Positions 24,576 through 35,697 of a DNA stretch of 64,000 nucleotides are shown one piece after another; within the stretch, counting starts at the first letter, position 1, and each line of letters opens with the position of its first letter. The stretch is from NCBI GenBank assembly GCA_023362775.1, contig JALMGJ010000017.1, forward strand, positions 22,971,001-23,035,000, read 5' to 3'. The stretch is from Charina bottae. Its lineage: Eukaryota; Chordata; Lepidosauria; Squamata; Charinaidae. The position numbers and the translations under genes are program-made. A model generated the notes under the pieces. That model had not been told where the DNA came from. It was given only the letters and a program-made list of their open reading frames with translations, and made no database searches.

Positions 24576-25104
24576 CAGAGCTTTCCAAACTGTGTGTCGG
24601 GACACATCGGCTGCAGTGTCTGGGTGTGTCATGGCTGCTGCTGCCTCCAAGCCCTGCCAGGATTCCACGCAGGTCCTAGTGCCTGCCTTGTGCCTTGCTG
24701 CCTCCAAACCTGCCCTGCCAGGATTCCGCGCAGGTCCTAGTGCCTGCCTTGTGCCTTGCTGCCTCCAAACCTGCCCTGCCAGGTTTCCGCGCAGGTCCTA
24801 GTGCCTGCCTTGTGCCTTGCTGCCTCCAAACCTGCCCTGCCAGGATTCCGCGCAGGTCCTAGTGCCTGCCTTGTGCCTTGCTGCCTCCAAACCTGCCCTG
24901 CCAGGTTTCCGCGCAGGTCTTAGTGCCTGCCTTGTGCCTTGCTGCCTCCAAACCTGCCCTGCCAGGATTCCGCGCAGATCCTAGTGCCTGCCTTGTGCCC
25001 TGCTGTAAGAGTGTGTCGCGAAATGATGCCCTGCTGTAAGTGTGTCGTGAAATGATGCATGTCTAAAAAGTGTGTCACCAACATGAAAAGTTTGGAAAGC
25101 TCTG
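24576..25104 (-). mobile_element. hAT MITE family A, copy 4, with minisatellite core
   Basis: The terminal CAGAGCTTTCCAAACTGTG and AGTTTGGAAAGCTCTG ends are flanked by the perfect 8-bp duplication ctgtagat at 24568-24575 and 25105-25112. The core is expanded to six ~61-bp tandem units (the marker gcctgccttgtgcc recurs at 24681, 24742, 24803, 24864, 24925 and 24986). Confidence 0.9.
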
Positions 25105-25770
25105 CTGTAGATACTATTGCATTTTAAAACTAAATAATAATAAATTTAGTCACCAACACCTGTAAAACTCCAGACTCTCAAAGAGTCCTGCTCAAGTTTG
25201 CTGCCTCGGCTTAACTGCAGCACCCAGGATTGCTTGGCGCTGCTGCGGTGCAAATTGAGCAGGAGCACCACGTGACAGGAGTTCACCCTCAGTCTGTGCT
25301 GCAGCTACGCCAAGCAACCTTGATGCTGCAATTCAGCCAAGGCAGTGAGCTTGTGCCTCTTCCCTGGACGGCAGGCAGGCAGGCAGCCTTGCTCTGGGAG
25401 CTGACCTGCTCCGGAGCCTCCAGCACACGAAGGAGCCCCTCCCTCCAAAACAGGTTGAATTCACTTCTCCCCCCAAAGCAGGTTTAATTAATATCAGTTG
25501 AGTTTCGGGCTGCACAAGGTCCATGATCATTGTTAACTTTATAAAGTTTTCCATTTTTAAATTAATAATAATTAAAGTTTAAATAAGTTCAGAATACATC
25601 CAGGGAAGAAGTGGAAAATGGGAGGGGGAATGGAAGAGAGAGGACATAATATTATACTTTCTAGTTTCTGTACTTTAACTAAGAAATGCTTTTCTTTTTT
25701 CTCCAAATTTTTCTTTCATTACAATATGAAATATTGATTACAGTTATCAGTGACTAGTGAGTTTATGGTG

Positions 25771-26635
25771 TAATGGTTTGGTGTAATGGTTAAGGCAGAA
25801 CTTTCCAAACTTTTCATGTTGGTGACACACTTTTTAGACATGCATCATTTCGCGACACACTCTTACAGCAGGGCATCATTTTGTGACACACTCTTACAGC
25901 AGGGCACAAGGCAGGCACTAGGACCTGCGCGGAATCACAGCAGGTTTGGAGGCATCAAGGCACAAGGCAGGCACTAGGACCTGCATGGAATCCTGGCAGG
26001 GCTCGGAGGCAGCAGGGCACAAGGCAGGCACTAGGACCTGCGCGGAATCACAGCAGGTTTGGAGGCATCAAGGCACAAGGCAGGCACTAGGACCTGCATG
26101 GAATCCTGGCAGGGCTCGGAGGCAGCAGGGCACAAGGCAGGCACTAGGACCTGCGCGGAATCACAGCAGGTTTGGAGGCATCAAGGCACAAGGCAGGCAC
26201 TAGGACCTGCATGGAATCCTGGCAGGGCTCGGAGGCAGCAGGGCACAAGGCAGGCACTAGGACCTGCGCGGAATCACAGCAGGTTTGGAGGCAGCAAGGC
26301 ACAAGGCAGGCAATAGGACCTGCGGGGAATCCTCGCAGGGCTTGGAGGCAGCAGCAGCCGCGACACACCCAGACACTGCAGCTGACACACTAACGTGTTG
26401 CAACACACAGTTTGGAAAGCTCTGGGTTAAGATGTCAGACTGGAAACGAGGAGACCAGTGATTTCTAGTCCTAACCCTTAGATGCAAAGCCAGCGGGTTG
26501 ACTTGGGGCCTGTCACTTCTGTCACCCCTAGGAAGAAAGAGCTGCCAAGTCACTTCTTTAAAAAGCTGCCAAGAAAAGTGCAGGGGGCAATTGCCAGGAG
26601 TCCAAAATGAGTTGAAGGTACAACTTTTCCAATGC
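25771..26635 (+). repeat. tRNA-type SINE split by a MITE
   Basis: The head tggtgtaatggttaagg is cut by MITE A copy 5. The body resumes at 26425 with ctagtcctaacccttag and ggttgacttggggcctgtc, and ends ccaggagtccaaaatgag near 26612. The cut is at the same base as in the SINE at 5694. Confidence 0.7.
25796..26424 (+). mobile_element. hAT MITE family A, copy 5, with dimeric minisatellite
   Basis: It runs from CAGAACTTTCCAAACTTTT to CAGTTTGGAAAGCTCTG, with the 8-bp duplication ggttaagg / ggttaaga (7 of 8) at 25788-25795 and 26425-26432. The core holds eight gcaggcactagg monomers spaced alternately 56 and 57 bp. They form a 113-bp dimer that differs between CGCGGAATCACAG and CATGGAATCCTGG subunits. 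Confidence 0.9.
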
Positions 26636-26924
26636 GTTTGTGACATAATATTATACTTTCTAGTTTCTGTACTTTTAAGAAATGCGTAAATATTTTAACA
26701 TGTCACTATTATATGTATTTGCAATTTACTCATATATTGTGACGCACAATTTTGTATTTGGTCTGGGAAAAGCTGCACAAAATGATTTTTTTCTGCACAC
26801 GACACGTCAGAAATTAAAAGGAACATTGCAGGGAGGTGAGGAGTGGGAGTAGGAGGTGAGGAGGTGGTTGTGCAAAAATTTGGCTGTAGGCCAGGAGGAA
26901 GCTCAGAGTGGGGTGATGGGGAAG

Positions 26925-27065
26925 TGTGTGTGTGTGTGTGTGTGTATACATATATATACATACACGCACAGACAAATATGTGTGTGTGTGTGTATGTGTG
27001 TGTGTGTATATATATATATACAGTATATATATATATATATGTATACACACACATACACACACACA
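26925..27065. repeat. TG / TATA / CA compound microsatellite
   Basis: TG runs are followed by TATA runs and then CA runs, so the tract is largely self-complementary around 27020. Confidence 0.9.
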
Positions 27066-27283
27066 GATAAATATTGAAAGCAAATAGTCAAATTTGTAAT
27101 AATACATTTCTTTTTGATGTATTGGTTATATCTACTGTGCTTCCTATCTGATTTTAATATTTGGATGTATTAATAAGAAATATATAAACGTGGTTTTCTA
27201 AGTTGATATGCAGCCCGCAGGGATCCTTATGTACGGTTTAGTGGCCCCTGTTTCTATTTGAGTTTGACACCACTGGTCTACAG

Positions 27284-28570
27284 GATCCACCACTTTTATC
27301 AAAACAATGTAAGCAGCATTGCAAGCTCTGCCCTTTTATACATCACAATGCATATACAGAAGGGGTGGAGCTTGTACCCTGTTACTGCTTTGGTCATAAC
27401 CACCCCGTGTTCCCCCACAGGCCGAGCCATCAGCGTCTTGCCAGACAGCTGGTACAGAAGCTCAAGGAAGTGCCTGGGGCAGCAGAAGGGTCCAACTCTT
27501 TCAAGTCTACCAGACAGCTATTGTGTGTGCTCTGGAGGTGATCAGTATGACCCAAGAGCCCCATTTGAAAGAGATCGAGCCTAAAGCAGAAGTGCCCCCC
27601 CCCCCCCCCCGCCTGAAATGTCCAGTGGGTGTGGGCTAACCCTGCCATTGACAGGGAAGTACGGCCAGTTTTATACATGGCTGGATAATGCCATGGGTTG
27701 CTGTCAGCTTAAAGGGGAAAGCACCACTTTAACACTGGAACATCGAAGGACGACTTAAGGTTGGGGACAAGAGGAAGGCAACATTATGGGGACGCAGCAG
27801 AAAAAAGACATCGCTAATGCACATTTGTGCTATAGTTAGGTACAAGTGGGGAAGGTCCATTGTCAAATATCTGAGTGTAAACCGTAATAATCTTAATGGA
27901 ACTTGCTTCTGAGTAAAAATGAAGAGGATTGTGCTTATTCCCCCTTTATTGGTGCTTTTAAAAAATCTACCAGCTGAGTTAGTACTTCACTTCTGGCTTT
28001 CATTCTGTTGCTGTTGGTTGTTTCTTTTTATTACATTGTTATTCTTGTATGCAGTGTTGAGCCCACTGACAGTAAAGCAGAATCATCATCACCGTCATCA
28101 TCCTCTATCCACAGCCATTTTAACAACAAAACGTTCTGTGTCTTTTTTCAGAAGCTCCTGAATTCAATGGAGTTTCCAGAATAAAATGTTCAGGACTGAT
28201 GCTCAACCAGCTGCTTCTTGTGGCCTTTCAGGAAGTTCCTGCTCCCACTCAGCGGGATTATGGGGTTAAAGTCTAGGTCCTCCTCCTCCAGGGAGTGGCA
28301 GGTGATGAGGACCAGGAGCAAACAGACTCAATTCATGGGCTGGCATAGTCATACTGAAAGCCAGTGGGACTGTTCTGCTCACTAGGGCTTCTTGTTGTTG
28401 TTATTGCTGCCATTAAAGAAAAAAATATAGACAGGAGGCAAGTGATGGACATGTACTGTACATCATTGCCGCTCACACACATTTCACTTTATTGTATTTG
28501 TGTGTTTATTTACTTGATTTATAACCTACTTTTGTCCCGGAGCTCCAGGCATTGTACATAGTGCTGCATC
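27284..28570. other. Intergenic, no gene recognised
   Basis: It contains a run of about 15 C at 27595-27610 but no repeat I can name. The reading frames present are short and lack recognisable motifs. Confidence 0.4.
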
Positions 28571-28780
28571 TCTTTTTTTTTAATTTATATTGCAAACTTA
28601 GCCACTGCCCATCTCACTCAAAGACCGGCTCAGGGTGGTTTCTTCTTCTTATTTTTCCCCACCACCCCAACCCTGGAGGTAGGTTGGACTAAGAGAGAGC
28701 GACTGGCTCAAAGTCACCTAGTGAGCTGCTGTGGGTAGACTGGAATTGGGGTCTCCTCACTCCTAGTCCAACCCCATATA
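28571..28780 (-). repeat. Decayed LINE-tailed tRNA SINE
   Basis: Motifs ctaagagagagcgactggct and tcaaagtcacctag match the reversed SINE body at 2290-2340. An AT-rich LINE-like tail lies on the left. Confidence 0.5.
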
Positions 28781-28918
28781 TTATAATATACTAATAATAT
28801 ATGGTATTTATGTATAATAACTTCTATAACAAAATGGTTCTCATTCCAAAATAATGTAAATAGTTGTCCAAAGGGAGAATTCCTCCTCCAATAAGATAAT
28901 AGAGTCTAGGATCTAAAT

Positions 28919-29034
28919 CAGTGTTCCTCAACCTCAGCAACTTTAAGATGTATGGACTTCAACTCCCATGTGGCTGGGGAATTCTGGGAATTGAAGTCCA
29001 CACATCTTAAAGTTGCTGAGGTTGAGAAACACTG
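28919..29034. mobile_element. Short palindromic hAT MITE
   Basis: The 116-bp element is an almost complete inverted repeat: CAGTGTTCCTCAACCTCAGC on the left against GCTGAGGTTGAGAAACACTG on the right. The 8-bp duplication is atctaaat / gtctaaat (7 of 8) at 28911-28918 and 29035-29042. Confidence 0.8.
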
Positions 29035-29325
29035 GTCTAAATTGATGACCTACTTCAATGCTTCCCACTCCCATTAATGAGCTCTGATATTTGAGCACAT
29101 GTCTACTTGAAAAGCCTTTATTCCTGGGAAATGCAAACTTTCTTAGAAAATGCCTAGCTGATGTGTTGGTTTTAGACCTAGAGAGATTCATATTCAATGC
29201 CTACTCAGGTACAAAATTTATTAATAACCACTAGGCTATCTCATAGTCATTTTAAGCCATATTGTTATTCATTTAACTATAGCTTAGCAAGTTATTTGAA
29301 TCCAGCCATGGTTTATGACTTAGGG

Positions 29326-29528
29326 CAGAGCTTTCCAAACTGTGTGTCGGGACACGTTAGTGTGTCAGCTGCAGTGTCTGGGTGTGTCGCGGCTGCTGCT
29401 GCCTCGGAGCCCTGCCAGGATTCCATGCAGGTCCTAGTGCCTGCCTTGTGCCCTGCTGTAAGAGTGTGTCGCGAAATGATGCATGTCTAAAAAGTGTGTC
29501 ACCAACATGAAAAGTTTGGAAAGCTCTG
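29326..29528 (-). mobile_element. hAT MITE family A, copy 6
   Basis: The basic 203-bp form with a single internal module. The perfect 8-bp duplication acttaggg lies at 29318-29325 and 29529-29536. It is inserted in an older repeat (ccatggtttatgacttaggg). Confidence 0.9.
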
Positions 29529-29818
29529 ACTTAGGGTGAACTCAGCCAACAATATCTTATTTAACAAAGCATGGTAAAACAAACCATCACTACTTAGTCT
29601 AATTTAACTGAATGACTTGTTGTAAGGATTTTTTTTTAAAGGCAGGGAGAAGAGATAACTATGTTCTTAAGCTCTTTGGTAAAAAGGCAGAAATAAATCT
29701 AACTCTTTATATTTATTAATAGCTAACTCATACAGTATGAGTGTTCGTTTTGTTCATACTGACAAAATGGCACCATTCAAACATGATGGAGGTACCAGTT
29801 GCCTAAGGTAGGCTGACC

Positions 29819-30296
29819 ATATGTCCCATTTTGAAAGGGACAGTCCCGTTTTTTCCCCTCTTCTCAACCGTCTTGTCGTTTTAACATAAATGCCGGTTTT
29901 GTCCCGTTTTTCAGGAACAGGCGGAGGCGAAGCAGCTGACCGGAGGGAACCCAGAGGAGGAATCGCCCCCGCCCACCAGCGTGCGGCAAAGGAGGTGGGA
30001 GAGGCGGGCCCAGCACCTTGACAAGCGGAGGCGATTCCACTTCCAGGTTCCCTCCAATCAGCTGCTCTGCCCCCGCCCATCATACTGCCCGCCCCTCCAG
30101 CGCACTGATAGGCAGAGGCAAACCCCCCCGGGCACCCCAACCAGCCGCTTTGCCCCCGCCCACCATGTCGCCCGCCCCGCCCTGCCCCCGCGCGTCGACA
30201 GGCAGAGGCGTCCCCCCCGGACCCCCCCAACCAGCCACTCCACCCCCGCCCGTTCCTCTTGTCCCATTTTTGTCTCAGGGAAATATGGTCAGTCTA
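29819..30296. mobile_element. hAT-type element family B, copy 2
   Basis: The ends are TAGGCTGACCATATGTCCC and GGGAAATATGGTCAGTCTA. Flanking cctaagg occurs at 29812-29818 and 30297-30303 (7 bp). The core is very GC-rich, with repeated TGCCCCCGCCCA-type GC boxes and one CCAAT (30054), different in sequence from copy 1. Confidence 0.8.
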
Positions 30297-30904
30297 CCTA
30301 AGGGGAATCAAGGTTTGTAGAAACACAAAAAGTCTTTAGGGTGGAAAGCTTCTTAGGTCAAGGGGAATCAAACACAACACAGAATCTCTGCAGAGGTGTT
30401 CTACTACAACCTTCATAATATTTTTCCTACTTGTACTTAAGCACAGCACAAACATGTCCTGGAAACATGCTTTTTCTTCTACTATATATCCCCATGACAT
30501 TGCCTCCATCTCTTCCCAAACCAGAGTGAAACAGCCCCATCCTTAGCTGTACCAGTAGCGAAGTAGTATATTTCCCCTTATTCCAACATTGTCCAAGGGC
30601 AGCTTCAAGGTGTGTAAAATCTATTAGGCATTGGCACCCATTACCTTGGAAGAAAGTAGGTGACTGCAATTACTTCAAATAGAGACAGGATAAGAACTGG
30701 CAATGGGGACAGTACATGTTCTGCCAACTCAGGTATGGACAGATACCATTTAAACTCAGCAATGGGAAAAGGCTATATGGTTATTCTGGCTGGGCACTGT
30801 TAGAACTTTCATAGTGTCTGATTGACTTTAGCTTAGGGTGTTGTATGAACCCAGCAGTTCTGATTTATTCATAAACTAGGATTAGTTTCCTAAGGTTTTA
30901 GAAA

Positions 30905-30998
30905 TGGGGGGCGGGGCTGTTTCCATCTATACCTGGAAAGGTTAGGAATTAAACCTAGGATCTTTTGTATGGAGTACAAATTCTCTACCCACTGAACT
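30905..30998 (-). repeat. Decayed tRNA-like SINE head
   Basis: On the minus strand, GTTCAGTGGGTAGAGAATTT followed downstream by GATCCTAGGTTTAATTCC resembles a tRNA box A / box B pair. It abuts the MITE at 31000. Confidence 0.4.
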
Positions 30999-30999
30999 A

Positions 31000-31397
31000 C
31001 AGGTAGTTCTCGCTGAATGGCAGTTCAAACTTACGACAGCACTTAACGAGGAGACTTATGACTGGTCCTCACAGTTGCAGCCGTTGCAGCGTCCCCACGG
31101 CCATGTGATCACAATTTGGATGCTTGGCAACTGGCTCTCAATTACGATGTCACCATTTGCAGCCTTCACTGCTGACTTCCAACAAGTAAAGTCAATGGGG
31201 AAACCAGCAGGAGGTCGCAAGTGGTGATCACATGACTGTGGGACACTGCAACCACGCAGGATTCGCCTAACGACAACTGGGACTGCCGGAACTGCCATTG
31301 TAAGTCGGCATGGTCTTGTGATGTCATGCCTTATGACCGCATCACTTAGTGATGGAGTTCTCGGTCCCAATTATCGTTAGTAAGTGAGGACTACCTG
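31000..31397. mobile_element. Palindromic MITE family C, copy 3
   Basis: The ends CAGGTAGTTCTCGC and AAGTGAGGACTACCTG are complementary. The interior is rich in CGACA/TGTCG and GTGATCACATG-type motifs, as in the copy at 16876. Confidence 0.65.
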
Positions 31398-31814
31398 TGT
31401 AGCTCTTATAATTAAACATAGTGAAGACTGACTCTAGAATGTCCTGCATGCATACACATCTTGGTTTTCCTGAAAGAAATGTGATTCTGGGCCTTTCCTT
31501 GCCACTTAGTTCAAGTGCTATCTATTCAACCTTGAGTGGCCAGAAAACACTTTTTTTAAAAAAAATGGATCAATAATAAACATTATGAACTATAGCAAAT
31601 TTTCTACATCCATTTCTTGTTTAATTGTGATGGAATTTTTAAAACTTGCTGACCAGCAGATTATTTACAAGGCTTTCATAAAGCTGCTCCAGCTGCTTTG
31701 AATTTTCTCCTTCAAGCCTAATTAAGTGGGATACTGGAGATTTTTAAAAGTTCACTAGTTATTGTGCAGCATTCTATGTCATTAATATTGTGCTTAAACT
31801 GGGTTGACATATCT

Positions 31815-32362
31815 CTGTTGTTTATTCGTTCAGTCGCTTCCAACTCCTCGTGACTTCATGGACCAGCCCACGCCAGAGCTTCCTGTCGGCCGTCACCATC
31901 CCCAGCTCCCCCACGGTCAAGTCTGTCACCTCCAGAATATCATTCACCCATCTTGTCCTTGGTCGGCCCCTCTTCCTTTTGCCTTCCACTTTCCCTAGCA
32001 TCAGCATCTTCTCCAGGGTATCCTGTCTTCTCATTATGTGGCCAAAGTACTTCAGTTTTGCCTTTAATATCATTCCCTCAAGTGAGCAGTCTGGCTTTAT
32101 TTCCTGGAGTATAGACTGGTTTGATCTTCTTGCAGTCCAAGGCACTCTCAGAATTTTCCTCCAACACCACAGTTCAAAAGCATCTATCTTCCTTTGCTCA
32201 GCCTTCCTTATGGTCCAGCTCTCGCAGCCATAGGTTACTATGGGGAATACCATTGCTTTAACTATGCTGACCTTTGTTGTCAGTGTGATGTCTCTGCTCT
32301 TAACTATTTTATCAAGATTTGCCATTGCTCTCCTCCCAAGAAGTAGACGTCTTCTGATTTCC
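31815..32362 (-). mobile_element. BovB LINE 3' end, 5' truncated
   Basis: This is the last ~550 bp of BovB. The minus frame 32325-31822 encodes MANLDKIVKSRDITLTTKVS and the YGCESWTIRKAEQRKIDAFE block of the ORF C-terminus. The 10-bp target duplication tgacatatct lies at 31805-31814 and 32363-32372. Confidence 0.9.
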
Positions 32363-32372
32363 TGACATATCT

Positions 32373-34031
32373 AAATGTATATAATTCATGCATTAGGGAA
32401 CTATGGCCAGGAGTACACAGCATGATTGTACAAGCAACTAGGGTCCTCGGAGGATGGAGGACAAGGTCAGTATAGAGAGGACCGAGAGGATCACCATCAG
32501 TGGAGCCATCTAGGCTTAACTGTGGTGCAGGGGTTCCCTCACCTACTCCCTCTATCCATAAAGTCTAGCCACCTCTGCAAACAGCTAAACTCATATGATT
32601 CCAAAACAGTGACCCCAAGTAGACACATTTTCATTTATGCATAAGGTATCGGGTTTAAGCTGGACTTCAGTTACCACTAAGGCTGGTTTGTGTAACAGAA
32701 TTAGAGTACTCATAGTACTCAATCAGGACAGAACTAATAGGGGTAGAATCCTAACTCATACACCTATATGGGTAAAACATTTCCCAGGGTAGATATCCAG
32801 AGTTCTCTAGTTTAGGCTTTGGAGAATTACCTTGCTAGAATGCCAGGTAAATTTAAGATCACATAATATGGATTAGTTAATTCTCAGTAGATTGCCACTT
32901 CATTGTATACTCTGTTCCTTTAAAAACATCTATATGAAAATGTGAAGTTCAATAGGATTAGCCTTGTTTTATTATAATGAGATGAGAGTACTTCCAGAGT
33001 ATCTGAGGAATGTCTGTCACACAGATATTTAAAAAAGGCTGTGGTTTGTTTTAAAATATTAAGTTTATTTTGTGGCAGAGATTTTTTGGCAAGTCAGTGT
33101 GTTTTTAAATAGAATGCTAAATGTACCTAAGCTAAATTAACTTGCCCCTAAAGAGATAGAGCATTATTTTTTTAGACAAATCTGTAGGAATTAGAGTCTA
33201 TTTGTAAACTATTGAAATTTAAATTTCCATGTTAAGCGCAGTCTTTTTTTCCCTCCATAGATAAATATTTTTAACATTTTAATTAGTTTCTAAAAAACAG
33301 AGCAGCTATGATTTAGAGTTGCCTTTTCAAGCTATACTGGCTCCACCAATCCCCTAGTGATATTGTCAACATGTTCTGAAAGGGCTTTTGAACTTTCCAG
33401 ACCAATACTAGAATTTCCCATTACCAGCTTCATCCCCCAAACCCCCCACCATCCACAGAGTCAAAGATAACCATGTTGATCACAAGGGGGGAAAATCCAA
33501 AATTCTTATTAGGAAAATAACTTTATGAATCCTATCTTGTACAATGTACCTGAAGTTAGAAGTTTGGTCTCTGAAATCCATCCCCTCCGGTACTTGAGGT
33601 ATTGATATTACTACTCTTTTTCACTGTTATTCTCTTTAAGCACATTATCTAAAATTACTTTCAACTTTGTTCACAGTTTTTCCTTTCTGTTTTCCAGCTA
33701 TGAAAATGAAAATTCAGAGTTTATATTTGCAAATTATTTAGATATATTTTAAAGATGTCTATGTTTTTATGGCACTTAAATTCTATAAACACCTGCAAGT
33801 TACCCATTATACTCTGTAGGAGATGCTGTGCTACAAACCTTTGTCTGCTACTAAGCAATAAAGTGGGGCTTGACTAGTCAGAGTTTGGAGGATTGCTATT
33901 GATACTGCCTGGGTGTGAAGACGAGAGGAGAATATACGGTTTACACTGTAATTAACCCAACTTGCCATGGTACACACTTAGTTATAAGTTAAAATTATTC
34001 TAGCATGCAAAGAGTAAATTGTGATGTAATA
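32373..34031. other. Intergenic, no feature recognised
   Basis: AT-rich DNA with no supported coding sequence and no repeat I could name. Confidence 0.4.
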
Positions 34032-34039
34032 TTCTAAAC

Positions 34040-34312
34040 CAGGGGTGGGCAACGTCAGGCCCGGGGGCCGTATAAGGCCGCAAAAGCAATTGGTCTGGCC
34101 CACGGCAGCAGTGGCAGGCGTGGTGGCCCCCCAGTCTGCATGATTGGCTCCCGCCCGCAAACCCCGCCCCCTTCCGCGCATTTGGCTCCCGCCCGCAAAC
34201 CCCGCCCCCTTCCGCACGATTGGCTCCCGCCCACAAACCCCACCCCCCGGCCCTCGAGTGATGTTATAAATATCAAAATGGTCCTTGGCATAAAAAAGGT
34301 TCCCCACCCCTG
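34040..34312. mobile_element. hAT MITE family D
   Basis: The ends are CAGGGGTGGGCAACG and GTTCCCCACCCCTG, with the perfect 8-bp duplication ttctaaac at 34032-34039 and 34313-34320. Inside are three ~38-bp units with inverted CCAAT (ATTGG at 34143 and 34219, a mutated copy at 34181) next to CCCCGCCCC GC boxes. The right ~60 bp match the right end of the element at 52059. Confidence 0.88.
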
Positions 34313-35138
34313 TTCTAAACTGTAAGATCAGCATTCTTATCTCTTCAGGATGAAACATACCAGCCCTTTATAAGACCAGAGCTGCTTGGAGCATGAATTA
34401 TGACATAATTAATGTTAAAGATCATCCTGGTTTCCAACCTCAAAAACCTACATTATAATAACAACTGCTTAGATCTCTTGTTTATCTTTCAAGCATTCGT
34501 GTGAAATGTTGCCTTCAGCATTAGGCCTAACATGAGAAAGAATGCAAACATTTGTCTAATTTTGATCTGGGGTGAAGGAAGGGAAGCAGGGGTAAAGTCT
34601 TCATGATAAGAGTACAGTAAAGAGATTCCCTCAGTTTCCTTCTGAATTTCAAACATGACCAGAAATGCACCACAAGGGGAGCTGGAAAAGTCTGACATTT
34701 CAGTCAGTGAAAAACTCCTTCCGGCTTGTTCACAGCAGAGGGTTTCAGCGTTCCCAGCTTTTTCAGGCTGGGAACTGGCGCCTCGTAAAGAGAGGAGGAG
34801 TCTGCTGGCATTTCCCCTCTCCCACAAGTTTTTCCACAGAAGGTGGCAATCTGTCTCTTTCGTTTGAAATTGCTCCTAACCAACAAAAATGTAAAAGGCA
34901 CAGGGACCATTTGAGAATACACATGGAATCCAGTCAAAAATAGTCCTCTAAAAAAGGCTTCCCGTACAGGATTGCCCCGCATTTTTCACCATTACTTGCA
35001 CAGTTACTAAGCTTTTTGACAGCCACTTAGCAAACACAGAGATATTTAGAAAGCTAAACTTTTCACCTGACTTTTAACTCCAAGTCAGAAAGGCTTCACC
35101 TCTGAAGTTTCTTGAACCATGAAGAGGAATAGTAATTA

Positions 35139-35697
35139 TTATTATTATTTTAATTTTTATCCTGCCTTTATTATTTTTATAAATAACTCAAGGTGGTGTT
35201 AAATAACTCAAGAGCCTCATGTGGCGCAGAGTGGTAGGCGGCAGTATTGCAACCGAAACTCTCCCCACGACCTGAGTTCGATCCCAGCGGAAGCTGGTTC
35301 TCAGGCAGCCGGCTCAGGTTGACTCAGCCTTCCATCCTTCCGAGGTTGGTAAAATGAGTACCCAGCTTGCTGGGGGAAAGGTAATTACGACTGGGGAAGG
35401 AAATGGCAAACCACCCCGCTCTATAGTCTGCCAGGAAAACGTTGCGAAAGCGGCGTCTCCCCAGGCGTCACATGACTCAGTGCTTGCACAGGGGAACATA
35501 CCTTCCAAGGCGGCGAACATACCTAATACTCCTTCCTCCTCTTATTTTCCCCACAACAACAACCCTGTGAGGTGGGTTGGGCTGAGAGTGTGTGACTGGC
35601 CCAAGGTCACCCAGCCAGCTTTCATGCCTAAGGTGGGACTAGAACTCAGACTCCTGGTTTCTAGCCCAGCACCTTAACCACTAGACCAAACTGTGGT
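35139..35697 (-). repeat. Composite tRNA SINE, interrupted
   Basis: The minus-strand SINE of the 2105-2425 type has head acagtttggtctagtgg at its right end and tail at its left. It is interrupted at 35213-35505 by a SINE of the second family. The sequence aaataactcaag appears twice just left of the insertion. Confidence 0.65.
35213..35505 (+). repeat. tRNA-derived SINE, second family, copy 2
   Basis: It starts gcctcatgtggcgcagagtgg with box A, has gagttcgatcccagc as box B, and ends gtgcttgcacaggggaac. It is nested in the SINE above. Confidence 0.75.

Larger units (their letters stand above)
24459..27275. mobile_element. Long hAT element (2.8 kb) with nested insertions
   Basis: The ends are CAGAGGTGTCAGACACG and GAGTTTGACACCACTG, with the perfect 8-bp duplication gtctacag at 24451-24458 and 27276-27283. 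Nested inside are MITE A copy 4, a tRNA SINE that itself holds MITE A copy 5, and a TG/TA/CA microsatellite. No transposase reading frame is recognisable. The original interior may have been rebuilt, because a ~45-bp segment is repeated at 25643 and 26641. Confidence 0.75.

Noticed and set aside
25786..26393. Repetitive frames (EASRHKAGTRTCMES and similar)
   Set aside because: The same peptide appears on both strands and in many MITE A copies. It is translation of the MITE minisatellite. The apparent protein repeat is not a protein family.
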